Shown: one piece after another, positions 6,890 through 13,773 of the stretch
How the letters are laid out: each line of letters opens with the position of its first letter
Numbering within the stretch: the stretch's first letter is position 1
Origin: [Clostridium] ultunense DSM 10521
Lineage (GTDB): Bacteria; Bacillota; Clostridia; Tissierellales; Tepidimicrobiaceae
Direction: 5' to 3'
Assembly (NCBI RefSeq): GCF_000511955.1
Contig: NZ_AZSU01000003.1
Location: forward strand, 100,475-135,195
DNA: 34,721 nt
Made by a program: the position numbers and the translations under genes
Notes under the pieces: model-generated
Told to the model about the DNA's origin: nothing
What the model saw: only the letters and a program-made list of their open reading frames with translations
Databases searched by the model: none

Positions 6890-7744
6890 ATGGACATTGT
6901 TTCTACAAAAGAAATATTGCTAGATGCAAAGAAGAATAAATATGCAGTTCCAGCATTTAATATACACAATTTAGAAACCTTCCAGGCAGTATTAGATGGC
7001 GCATGGGAAATGAAATCTCCTGTAATAATAGCTACTACTCCTGGAACTGTTGAATATGCTGGATTAGATTATTTAGTGGCCATAGCAAAAACTGGTGCCA
7101 AAAGATACAATATACCAGTAGCCTTACATTTAGACCATTGTTCTAATATAGATTTTTTACAAGAATGTATAATAGTTGGCTATAAATCAGTAATGATAGA
7201 TGCTTCATTAAAGAATTATGAAGATAATATAAAAATTACTCAAGAAGTAGTTAAATTTGCTAAAAAGTATAATGTATATGTGGAGGCAGAATTAGGTAGA
7301 GTAGGTGGAGTGGAGGATGACAGGACAATTGATGAAAAGGATGCTTTTCTTACGGACCCGGCTATGGCATTAGAATTTGTAAAAGAAACAGGAATAGATT
7401 CTTTGGCAGTAGCCATAGGTACTGCCCATGGAGTATATGAATTTGAGCCTGAGCTAGATTTCAATAGATTGGCTAGGATGAATGAAATTATAGATATTCC
7501 CTTAGCCCTTCATGGAGCATCAGGAGTTTCAGAAAAGGATATCCAAAAGGCTATAGAATTTGGGATTTGCAAGATAAATATATCAACAGAGCTAAAAGTA
7601 CCTTTTTCTAGAGAAATCAAAAAATATTTTGATGAAAATCCAAAGGCTAATGATCCAAGAAAATACTTTACTCCTGCTAAAGAAGTAGTTAAAAACATAG
7701 TCATAGATAAAATTAAGATTTGCGGGTCTTATAATAAAGTATAG
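6890..7744 (+). CDS. kbaY: Class II tagatose-1,6-bisphosphate aldolase (or fructose-bisphosphate aldolase)
   Basis: Zinc-dependent aldolase that would split tagatose-1,6-bisphosphate into dihydroxyacetone phosphate and glyceraldehyde-3-phosphate. It has 284 residues from ATG 6890 (E. coli KbaY 286). The upstream in-frame ATG 6824 is rejected because it lies inside the end of agaF and has no SD, while gcgagga precedes 6890. Catalytic Asp82 and zinc ligand His83 are in H-L-D-H (80-83). Further blocks are E-A-E-L-G-R-V-G-G-V-E-D, A-I-G-T-A-H-G, L-H-G-A-S-G-V and K-I-N-I-S-T-E-L. KbaY/GatY of E. coli need a second subunit (KbaZ/GatZ) for full activity and no such gene is present here. Choice of tagatose over fructose bisphosphate is from context. 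Confidence 0.88.
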   Translation: MDIVSTKEILLDAKKNKYAVPAFNIHNLETFQAVLDGAWEMKSPVIIATTPGTVEYAGLDYLVAIAKTGAKRYNIPVALHLDHCSNIDFLQECIIVGYKSVMIDASLKNYEDNIKITQEVVKFAKKYNVYVEAELGRVGGVEDDRTIDEKDAFLTDPAMALEFVKETGIDSLAVAIGTAHGVYEFEPELDFNRLARMNEIIDIPLALHGASGVSEKDIQKAIEFGICKINISTELKVPFSREIKKYFDENPKANDPRKYFTPAKEVVKNIVIDKIKICGSYNKV

Positions 7745-7776
7745 AAATAGTAATTAATAGAAAGGGAGGAATGTTT

Positions 7777-8706
7777 TTGATTTTGACTATTACATTGAAT
7801 CCTTCTATAGACAGAAGATACACTTTGCAGGAATTTGAAAAAGGAGAAATATTCAGAACAGAGGATGTGCAATATACCCCTGGGGGCAAGGGGTTAAATG
7901 TGACTAAGGTAATACACAGTTTTCAGGAGTCAGTAATGGCCACGGGTCTTTTGGGAGGCTTTAGTGGAGAGTATATATCAAGTGAATTGAACCAAGCAGA
8001 TATAAATCACAATTTCATATCTATAAATGGAGAAACTAGATCTTGTTTAGCCATTATATCTGACAATGGTGTACAAACTGAAGTATTGGAAAGTGGTCCT
8101 GTGATAACTGAGGATGAAATGAGAAAGTTTGAAAATTTATATAAAAATTTGGTAAAAGATTATGATATTATTGTTGCCTCAGGTAGCTTACCCAGGGGAA
8201 CTCCCGTTAGTACCTATAAAGAATTAATTGCACATGGAAAAGCTAAGGGGAAAAAGTTTATATTAGATACTTCTGGTAAAGCGTTAAAATATGGCATTGA
8301 AGCATCGCCTTTTTTAGTCAAACCTAATAAGGAAGAATTAAAAAGTCTCATAGGTAGACCGCTAGAAACAGAGCAGGATATTATTGATGGCGCTAACTAT
8401 ATATTGAACAAAGGAGTAAATATAGTAGTGGTATCCCTTGGAAAAGATGGCTCTTTAGTTTTTCATAAGGATCAAGTATATAAGGTGAGAGTGCCCAAAA
8501 TAAAAGCAATAAATCCAGTAGGATCTGGAGATGCTATGATAGCAGGATTTGCTATTTCTTTAGCCAGAGATTACGATTTTCAGTATATGTTAAAATTTGC
8601 TACTGCTTGTGGCACTGCTAATGCTATGGAAGCAGAAACTGGGAAAGTCAACAGGGATAATATTGAATCTATTATGGATAGAGTAATGATAGAAGAAATT
8701 CAATAG
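7777..8706 (+). CDS. PfkB-family sugar-phosphate kinase (tagatose-6-phosphate kinase / 1-phosphofructokinase)
   Basis: Ribokinase-fold kinase of 309 residues. The N-terminus I-L-T-I-T-L-N-P-S-I-D and the P-G-G-K-G-L-N-V motif are those of the FruK/LacC branch. The catalytic base is in N-P-V-G-S-G-D-A-M-I-A-G (Asp252), with V-K-P-N-K-E-E-L in the middle. In this operon the missing step between AgaS and the aldolase is phosphorylation of tagatose-6-phosphate, so a LacC-like role is the best inference; FruK-type 1-phosphofructokinase is the alternative. TTG 7777 is chosen as start because the SD gggagg (7764-7769) leaves 7 bases to it but only one base to ATG 7771, and because FruK/LacC proteins typically begin at this point. 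It is the last gene of the operon. Confidence 0.85.
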   Translation: MILTITLNPSIDRRYTLQEFEKGEIFRTEDVQYTPGGKGLNVTKVIHSFQESVMATGLLGGFSGEYISSELNQADINHNFISINGETRSCLAIISDNGVQTEVLESGPVITEDEMRKFENLYKNLVKDYDIIVASGSLPRGTPVSTYKELIAHGKAKGKKFILDTSGKALKYGIEASPFLVKPNKEELKSLIGRPLETEQDIIDGANYILNKGVNIVVVSLGKDGSLVFHKDQVYKVRVPKIKAINPVGSGDAMIAGFAISLARDYDFQYMLKFATACGTANAMEAETGKVNRDNIESIMDRVMIEEIQ

Positions 8707-8953
8707 AAACAAAAGATTATAAGGTTGTTTTATAATAATTTTGTATAATCATATCTAAAATATCTTACTATTTATCCACGTGAAAGAACCTCCTTGGTAT
8801 GAGATGGTTAATAATTTTACCAAACCAAGAGAGGTTTTCTTCGTGCCAATTTTAGTGCCATTTACACAGATTTTATAGTAAAATATCAGGAAACATTTCA
8901 AATGTAAAATTAATAATATCTACTTTAAAGGTATTATAAACATTACAACAAAA
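8707..8953. other. Non-coding stretch after the aga operon; no clear terminator
   Basis: No protein-coding ORF of useful length is seen. A 7-bp all-AT stem (8716-8722 with 8730-8736) is too weak to be called a terminator. The main structure is the hairpin at 8782-8842 described separately; it could terminate the operon because tttt follows its 3' arm, but its layout is also that of an IS leader. The GTGCCA motif occurs twice (8843 and 8854). Confidence 0.5.
8782..8842 (+). repeat. Long imperfect hairpin followed by GTG and a short ORF; possible IS remnant or terminator
   Basis: aacctc-cttggt (8787-8798) pairs with accaag-a-gaggtt (8824-8836, one bulged A); outer gaaag/cttc extends it. The loop is 25 bases and AT-rich. 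The 3' arm contains gagagg, 8 bases before GTG 8843, which opens a 12-codon frame ending at TAG 8876-8878. The layout parallels the leader of the IS at 34237-34302: a gaaag...cctc left arm, a loop containing atg-tta, and a gagg right arm just before a start codon. It may therefore be the decayed end of a related IS; a plain terminator for the aga operon is the alternative. Confidence 0.45.
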
Positions 8954-9030
8954 TGGTCGGGATGACTGGATTCGAACCAGCGACTCCAAGTCCCCCAGAC
9001 TTGTGCGCTACCTGACTGCGCCACATCCCG
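8954..9030 (-). tRNA. tRNA-Pro (anticodon GGG), CCA encoded
   Basis: The minus strand from 9030 reads cgggatg as the 5' acceptor strand and pairs with catcccg near the 3' end, followed by discriminator A and encoded CCA. The D arm is gcgc...gcgc, the anticodon stem is caagt/acttg enclosing ctggggg, which gives anticodon GGG (Pro, codons CCC/CCU), and the T arm carries ggttcgaatcc. All 77 positions fit a cloverleaf. It is a single tRNA gene, not in a cluster. Confidence 0.95.
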
Positions 9031-9044
9031 ATTTGACAAATTAT

Positions 9045-9073
9045 ATTATATATCATAATTTAAAATTTGTAAA
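9045..9073 (-). promoter_or_regulatory. Sigma-A promoter of tRNA-Pro
   Basis: On the minus strand, -35 tttaca (9073-9068), a 17-base spacer and a perfect -10 tataat (9050-9045) lie so that transcription would start about 8 bases before the mature tRNA 5' end. Confidence 0.75.
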
Positions 9074-9096
9074 GTGTTTCGTCAATGAAATAGATA

Positions 9097-9105
9097 TGGT
9101 ATACT
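9097..9105 (+). promoter_or_regulatory. Extended -10 promoter for the 9143-13721 cluster
   Basis: tgg-tatact (9097-9105) is an extended -10 (TGN-TATAAT type). The -35 region (about 9077-9082) is poor, as is usual for extended -10 promoters. It is the only candidate between the tRNA and the following gene run. Confidence 0.5.
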
Positions 9106-9142
9106 TAATATAAAATAAATTTATATGGAGGTAGTATGAGTT

Positions 9143-9520
9143 TTGTTGACATATATTCAAAGATTATTAATATTTTTATTAGCAATTAACGTTTTAGGGT
9201 ATATATTAGTTGTATTGAAAGAAAAAATCTATTTAAAGAATAATTTAATAATCATCGACAATAAACATGTAACTCCTCAGCATTTAGAAAAGGCGGATAT
9301 GAAAGAATTCGTTTTAGATGGCTCTAGAGTAAAATCTGGAGATGAAGTAAAGATCATCACGAATGCTAAAGATAAATTTGTTGGTATTTTAATAGGAGCT
9401 ATAAAAAAGGAAAAAGCTATTTTAATGGTAACCCATGATAATGAAATAAAACAATTAGATATAGATAATATATTAAAATTTAAAGTTATAAGTAAATATG
9501 GTAGATTTTTTAATTTTTAA
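9143..9520 (+). CDS. Unrecognised small membrane-anchored protein
   Basis: I do not recognise this family. From TTG 9143 it has 125 residues: one N-terminal hydrophobic segment (about 5-26) followed by a soluble, charged domain predicted to be mostly beta with the stretch S-R-V-K-S-G-D-E-V-K-I-I and regularly spaced Val/Ile residues. The most likely topology is a short cytoplasmic N-terminus or uncleaved signal anchor. The start is unclear: the frame opens at 9140 after a TGA, only TTG 9143 and TTG 9146 are available, and the good SD ggagg (9127-9131) is better placed for ATG 9136, which is in another frame and stops after 17 codons. It lies 61 bases upstream of an HlyD-like gene and probably shares its transcript. 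An envelope function linked to the division cluster is only a guess. Confidence 0.7.
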   Translation: MLTYIQRLLIFLLAINVLGYILVVLKEKIYLKNNLIIIDNKHVTPQHLEKADMKEFVLDGSRVKSGDEVKIITNAKDKFVGILIGAIKKEKAILMVTHDNEIKQLDIDNILKFKVISKYGRFFNF

Positions 9521-9581
9521 AGGAATATTTTAGTCAATGTAGAATTTATATATAGCAAAGAAATTTATTAAGGGTGGTAAA

Positions 9582-10874
9582 ATGTCCCAAGAAAAACGCA
9601 AACAAAGAAGAAAAAGGAAGAAAAGATGGAAACTGTTTTTTATTAGTCTGATTTTTATTTATCTCTTATTTAGAAGTGTTCCTTCACTATTTGCTACTGC
9701 CTTTAAAACTGCTTTGCCAGAACAATATTTAATCGAGGATAAAATAGGGACAGAAGCTGTTATAATAAAAAAAGAAAGCTTGTATAAAGCTGACGGAGAA
9801 GGAAAGATAGAATTATACGTTAATGAAGGAGAACGAGTGGCAGCAGGAACTAAAATAGCTAAAATTACTCTCCTTGATGATACTTCTACTTTGAAACAGG
9901 AGTTGGAGGAGATTGATAATAAGATAGATATATTAACTAAAACTGAAATGGATAATGAAAACATAAAGAAGGATGAAGATAAGTTAGTAGAAAGTATTGA
10001 CAATCTTATAAAGGATATACAGATGAGTATATCCAGAGGAGAATATGAAAAGGCTGAAATTTTAAAGGACAAACTATCAATATATGATGGAAAACAGAAA
10101 GATATTGGAAGGGATAATACATTAATCAATCAAAGCTTGGAAAACTTAAAGAAAAAGAGAGAAGAAGTAGTAAATCAAATTTCTAGCAATATCATTAATT
10201 ATTTCTCTAAAGAATCTGGCGTTATATCCTATAAAATAGATGGATATGAAGAAATATATTCCATTAATCACAAGGACGATTATAAATACTCAGATTTTAA
10301 GGAGATATCTAATAAACAAAGGATAATATCCAATAAGGATAATGTAAAAGCAGATGAACCAATTTTCAAGATAATGGATAATTTTGAATGGTACATGATC
10401 ATCAAGATTGAAAATCTAAAGGATATTTCATCCTATGAAGAAGGAAATTTAATCCTATTAACAGGAGAACAGATAGAAGATGAACTGGAGGGTCGTATAG
10501 AGAGGATATCTAAAGATAAAGGCAAAGGATTGATTATAGCCAAGTTTAATACAGATTTTCATCATTATTACGACAAGAGGTATTTGAACGTGAATATTAT
10601 TAAATATAAATATGATGGATATAGAATTCAAAGTAAAGCTATTACAGAAAAAGATGGTGTTAAAGGGGTTTATATAAAGGAGATTAGTGGAATAGTAAGA
10701 TTTAGGCCTGTTGAGATAATAAAAGAAGATGATGAGTTTGCTTATATAAGCAAAGGGGACAAAAACTATAATATTAATATAAAGGGAAGTGATAATCCAG
10801 TTAGAACTGTAAGACAATTTGACGAAATCCTTTTAAACACTGTTAGCATAAAAGAAGGAATGATAATAGACTGA
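9582..10874 (+). CDS. HlyD-like membrane-fusion/envelope protein
   Basis: A 430-residue single-pass protein. The N-terminus is extremely basic (K-R-K-Q-R-R-K-R-K-K-R) and is followed by one membrane segment (about residues 18-38). Next comes a lipoyl/barrel-sandwich-like half (about 50-95), a long coiled coil rich in Lys/Glu (about 98-200), then the returning barrel half and a C-terminal beta domain. This order is that of HlyD/RND adaptor proteins, which in Gram-positives bridge a membrane transporter and the cell wall. No transporter gene is next to it. Instead it sits just upstream of ylmE-sepF-yggT-ylmH-divIVA, so a role in envelope or septum biology is plausible but unproven. The start ATG 9582 follows agggtgg. 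Confidence 0.8.
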   Translation: MSQEKRKQRRKRKKRWKLFFISLIFIYLLFRSVPSLFATAFKTALPEQYLIEDKIGTEAVIIKKESLYKADGEGKIELYVNEGERVAAGTKIAKITLLDDTSTLKQELEEIDNKIDILTKTEMDNENIKKDEDKLVESIDNLIKDIQMSISRGEYEKAEILKDKLSIYDGKQKDIGRDNTLINQSLENLKKKREEVVNQISSNIINYFSKESGVISYKIDGYEEIYSINHKDDYKYSDFKEISNKQRIISNKDNVKADEPIFKIMDNFEWYMIIKIENLKDISSYEEGNLILLTGEQIEDELEGRIERISKDKGKGLIIAKFNTDFHHYYDKRYLNVNIIKYKYDGYRIQSKAITEKDGVKGVYIKEISGIVRFRPVEIIKEDDEFAYISKGDKNYNINIKGSDNPVRTVRQFDEILLNTVSIKEGMIID

Positions 10875-10893
10875 CATCGAGGAGGGAATAAAA

Positions 10894-11586
10894 ATTACTA
10901 TAAAGAATAATTTACTAAATATCGAAAAGAATATTGAAGAGGTTTTAAAAAGATCTGGAAGGACAGGAGATAAAGTCCATATTATCGCAGTAACTAAAAC
11001 TGTTGGAGTAGACAAAATAAATGAGGCCATTGAACTAGGTTTGACGAATATTGGTGAAAATAGGACTCAAGAATTAGTTGAAAAGTACGATATTATTGGT
11101 AATAAGGCTAAATATCACATGATAGGCCATCTACAGACTAATAAGGTAAAGACCATAATCGACAAAGTAGCTCTGGTACATTCTTTAGATCGCCTATCTT
11201 TAGCAAAAGAATTAGACAAAAGAGCTAAAAAACATGGTATAATAGTAGATACCTTAGTACAGGTTAATGTGGCAGAGGAAGAGAGTAAATTTGGATTAAA
11301 ATTGGATGAAGTAATACCCTTTTTAGAGAAGATATTGAAATATGATAGTATAAGGGTAAAGGGTTTAATGACCATAGCACCTTTTGTAGAAGATGCTGAA
11401 GAAGTTAGATGGGTATTTAAAGAATTGCGTAGGTTTAGTGAAGTAATAAAGAATAAAGATTATACTAATGTGAAGATGGAAATCTTATCTATGGGTATGA
11501 CCAATGATTATCAAGTTGCAATTGAAGAAGGGTCTAACATGATAAGAATAGGAACTGGTATATTTGGCCAAAGAAAATATAGATAA
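10894..11586 (+). CDS. ylmE: YggS/YlmE family PLP-binding protein, apparent ATT start
   Basis: Pyridoxal-phosphate homeostasis protein of the YggS/PROSC family, 230 residues from ATT 10894. The PLP lysine is in I-I-A-V-T-K-T (about residue 38), and G-E-N-R-T-Q-E, M-I-G-H-L-Q-T-N-K, K-G-L-M-T-I-A and the C-terminal S-M-G-M-T-N-D-Y plus R-I-G-T-G-I-F-G all match the family. No ATG, GTG or TTG occurs in frame between the upstream TAG (10867) and TTG 11041; starting at 11041 would remove about 49 residues including the catalytic lysine. The SD ggaggg (10881-10886) is 7 bases before ATT 10894, which aligns with the usual family N-terminus. ATA 10888 or a sequencing error are alternatives. It is the first conserved gene of the sepF cluster. 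Confidence 0.92.
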   Translation: MTIKNNLLNIEKNIEEVLKRSGRTGDKVHIIAVTKTVGVDKINEAIELGLTNIGENRTQELVEKYDIIGNKAKYHMIGHLQTNKVKTIIDKVALVHSLDRLSLAKELDKRAKKHGIIVDTLVQVNVAEEESKFGLKLDEVIPFLEKILKYDSIRVKGLMTIAPFVEDAEEVRWVFKELRRFSEVIKNKDYTNVKMEILSMGMTNDYQVAIEEGSNMIRIGTGIFGQRKYR

Positions 11587-11597
11587 GGAGGGTCACT

Positions 11598-12038
11598 ATG
11601 TCAAGTATAATGGATAAATTGAAATATTTTATAGGGATTGATGATTTGGATTTAGAGGATGAATATGAAGAGTATGAAGAATTGGAAGAGCTAGATGAAT
11701 TACCTGTTAATACAAATACTAAAAGGATGAGAAACAAAGTTGTCAATATCCATACGGCTGGAAATATGAAATTAGTAGTCCATGAACCGTTAAACTATGA
11801 AGATGCACCAAAGATTGTAGATGATTTAAAAATGAGGAAGACGGTTGTGGTAAATTTAGAACAATTGGAACCTGGAATTAAAAGACAAATTTTTGATTTT
11901 ATCAATGGAGGGCTCTATTCCCTAGAAGGGACTATACAAAAGGTAACTACTGACATATTTGTACTTGCTCCAAGCAATGTAGAAATAGATGGCAATATTA
12001 AAGATGAACTAAAAAACAAAGCGATTTTCCAATGGTAA
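11598..12038 (+). CDS. sepF: Cell division protein SepF
   Basis: Membrane-tethering partner of FtsZ that helps align protofilaments at the septum. The protein has 146 residues: an N-terminal amphipathic helix (M-D-K-L-K-Y-F-I-G-I, residues 5-14) that binds membrane, a very acidic linker (about 15-35) and the SepF core (about 55-140) with the conserved V-V-V-N-L-E and F-I-N-G-G-L-Y-S-L-E-G motifs. The start ATG 11598 follows aaggagggtc. It lies 11 bases after ylmE, the order seen in B. subtilis and many Clostridia. ftsZ itself is not in the window. Confidence 0.96.
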   Translation: MSSIMDKLKYFIGIDDLDLEDEYEEYEELEELDELPVNTNTKRMRNKVVNIHTAGNMKLVVHEPLNYEDAPKIVDDLKMRKTVVVNLEQLEPGIKRQIFDFINGGLYSLEGTIQKVTTDIFVLAPSNVEIDGNIKDELKNKAIFQW

Positions 12039-12062
12039 AATATTAGAATAAGAGGTAATTTG

Positions 12063-12329
12063 ATGATAACTTTATATAGAGCATTAAGTATTCTATTCAA
12101 TCTTATTGAAGTTTTAATTTTAGTTAGGATCATATTTTCCTTTTTAAGAATAGGTCCTTATAATCCAATAGGTAGGATCGTATATGAGTTAACGGAACCC
12201 ATATTATCGCCAGCGAGGGAATTGATCTATAGATTAGGTATAGATACTGGCATGTTTGATTTTTCACCTATTGTAGCTGTTCTAATACTTAGACTTATAT
12301 TAAGAGTTATAAGGGCTATATTATTTTAG
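12063..12329 (+). CDS. yggT: YggT family membrane protein
   Basis: Small integral membrane protein of 88 residues with two hydrophobic stretches (about 5-27 and 64-86) and the conserved loop Y-N-P-I-G-R-I-V-Y-E-L-T-E-P-I-L-S-P-A-R. This is the YggT/YlmG family (B. subtilis ylmG), found next to sepF and associated with division or membrane organisation; the molecular function is not settled. ATG 12063 is used because agaggt (12051-12056) lies 6 bases before it; TTG 12060 is also in frame. Confidence 0.92.
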   Translation: MITLYRALSILFNLIEVLILVRIIFSFLRIGPYNPIGRIVYELTEPILSPARELIYRLGIDTGMFDFSPIVAVLILRLILRVIRAILF

Positions 12330-12336
12330 GTTTGAA

Positions 12337-13131
12337 GTGGTAAAATTGAGGTTGGACAGAGACAGTTTATTAAACCATATAGTGGATAAAGAACAAATTT
12401 TAAATATGCGGAGAGTATTAGATCAGATTGAAATAGTTATGAATAGGCATACTATTGGAATTACAGATTTTATGGATCCTTATGAAAGGAGATTAGCTCA
12501 GTCTATTTTGAATAGATTTATAGATATTTCTTATAAGGAATTAGGCGGTATAAATGAAGCAGAAAGAAAAGTAATAATGATATATCCTGAATACTTCCAA
12601 TATCAGGATATAGAATCTCCTATAAGATCTTTAATGATAGAGGGAAATATTAGTAAATTATCCCATCGAGATTTTTTAGGCGGAATCCTTAATTTAGGAA
12701 TAAATAGAGAAAAAATAGGGGATATATTAATACATGAAGATAATGTTCAGGTAGTAGTAAAAAGTGAAATCTTTGATTATATTTTAATTAGCTTAAGGAA
12801 GGTTGGGAAAGAAAAGGTTAAGGTAAGGGAAATTCCTCTAAAAGAATTAAAATCAAGCAATATAGAATTTGAGGATATAACAACAACAGTTCCTTCTCTT
12901 AGGCTAGATGCGCTAATCAGCAGTGCTTGGAATTTATCTAGGAAGGATAGCCAAGGACTAATAGAGTCAAAAAAAACAAAAGTTAATTGGGAACCTATTG
13001 ACAGGGTATCTAAGGATATTGGAGAAGGGGATATTATTTCAGCTAAGGGTTTTGGTAGATTTATTTTGAATTCAATTAAAGGAATTAGTAAAAAGGGAAG
13101 AGTAAGAGTGGAACTTAGACTATTAAAATAA
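12337..13131 (+). CDS. ylmH: S4-domain RNA-binding protein YlmH
   Basis: A 264-residue cytoplasmic protein. The N-terminal two-thirds have the YlmH pattern (M-D-P-Y-E-R-R-L-A, Y-P-E-Y-F, H-R-D-F-L-G-G-I-L-N-L-G-I-N-R-E-K-I-G-D-I), and the C-terminal about 75 residues are an S4 RNA-binding domain (L-R-L-D-A-L-I-S-S-A-W-N-L-S-R...G-D-I-I-S-A-K-G-F-G). YlmH is now linked to ribosome rescue of stalled 50S-peptidyl-tRNA complexes in B. subtilis, which makes its proximity to rqcH (about 4 kb downstream) noteworthy. The start is uncertain: GTG 12337 has only a weak agg upstream, and TTG 12346 with aagtgg is possible. Confidence 0.93.
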   Translation: MVKLRLDRDSLLNHIVDKEQILNMRRVLDQIEIVMNRHTIGITDFMDPYERRLAQSILNRFIDISYKELGGINEAERKVIMIYPEYFQYQDIESPIRSLMIEGNISKLSHRDFLGGILNLGINREKIGDILIHEDNVQVVVKSEIFDYILISLRKVGKEKVKVREIPLKELKSSNIEFEDITTTVPSLRLDALISSAWNLSRKDSQGLIESKKTKVNWEPIDRVSKDIGEGDIISAKGFGRFILNSIKGISKKGRVRVELRLLK

Positions 13132-13145
13132 ATGGAGTGAGTTAT

Positions 13146-13721
13146 ATGATTACACCCCTGGACATTCAAAATAAAGAATTTAAAAAGTCCTTTAGAGGGT
13201 ATAAGGAATCGGAAGTAGATCAATTTTTAGATGAAATTATCGAAGACTATGAAAAGCTTTACAAAGAAAATATTGAATTAAAGGATAAAATCCTTATATT
13301 AGATGAAAAGATTAAACAATATAATAATTTAGAAGAAACCTTAAAAGATACTCTTGTAGTTGCCCAAAGTACAGCTGATGAGGTGACTCGAACAGCAAGG
13401 GAAAAATCTGAAATCATTATCGAAGATGCAGAATTAATGGCCAAAAAGATAATTACTGCTGCCAATGAAGAAGTTAAAAATATTCAAAAAGAGTATGGAA
13501 ATTTAAAGAAGGAAATATTTATTTTTAAAACTCGCTTTAAATCCTTTATTGAAGCACAGCTGATATCTTTAGATGAATTTTATTCTAAAATAGAAATGGA
13601 TGATACTAATATAAGGGATGAAAATGAATTAGAGGAGTACATAGACGGTGCAGATGAGTCTAATTCTGAATCACAAAACATGGGTAAAGTAGATAATGAA
13701 GTTGATGATTTGGGGGCCTAG
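13146..13721 (+). CDS. divIVA: DivIVA, septum/pole organising coiled-coil protein
   Basis: Self-assembling protein that marks curved membrane at septa and poles. From ATG 13146 it has 191 residues. The N-terminus M-I-T-P-L-D-I-Q-N-K-E-F-K-K-S-F-R-G-Y is the lipid-binding head typical of DivIVA, followed by E-S-E-V-D-Q-F-L-D-E-I. The rest is coiled coil (about 25-140) ending in an acidic tail. GTG 13137 is in frame but lies in the SD ggagtga (13134-13140), so ATG 13146 is preferred. It lies 14 bases from ylmH and closes the cluster. Its stop codon lies inside the strong hairpin at 13708-13730. Confidence 0.96.
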   Translation: MITPLDIQNKEFKKSFRGYKESEVDQFLDEIIEDYEKLYKENIELKDKILILDEKIKQYNNLEETLKDTLVVAQSTADEVTRTAREKSEIIIEDAELMAKKIITAANEEVKNIQKEYGNLKKEIFIFKTRFKSFIEAQLISLDEFYSKIEMDDTNIRDENELEEYIDGADESNSESQNMGKVDNEVDDLGA

Positions 13722-13730
13722 CCCCCAAAT
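13708..13730 (+). terminator. GC-rich hairpin across the divIVA stop codon
   Basis: atttggggg (13708-13716) and cccccaaat (13722-13730) are exact complements with a five-base centre, one extra G-C pair being possible. The following tctattta is T-rich but not a proper T-run. It may be a partial terminator or a 3'-end stabiliser separating the division genes from the DAHP synthase gene, whose SD begins 32 bases later. Confidence 0.6.
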
Positions 13731-13773
13731 TCTATTTAATAGAGCATTAGGATATTTTGATGGAGGAGTAGAT

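Noticed and set aside
8716-8736. Hairpin attataa/ttataat as terminator of the aga operon
   Set aside because: Only seven A-T pairs, too unstable to terminate.
9659-10129. Minus-strand ORF of 156 codons inside the HlyD-like gene
   Set aside because: Antisense of a Lys/Glu coiled coil gives an open Ser/Leu/Phe-rich frame by composition; no initiation signals.
13696-13773. In-frame ATG 13696 as start of the DAHP synthase, which would add a 26-residue N-terminus
   Set aside because: The segment is divIVA coding sequence and the hairpin read in another frame, with no SD; ATG 13774 has one.
13722-13773. T-box or amino-acid attenuator before the DAHP synthase
   Set aside because: The gap is only 52 bases and has no T-box sequence, leader peptide or terminator pair.
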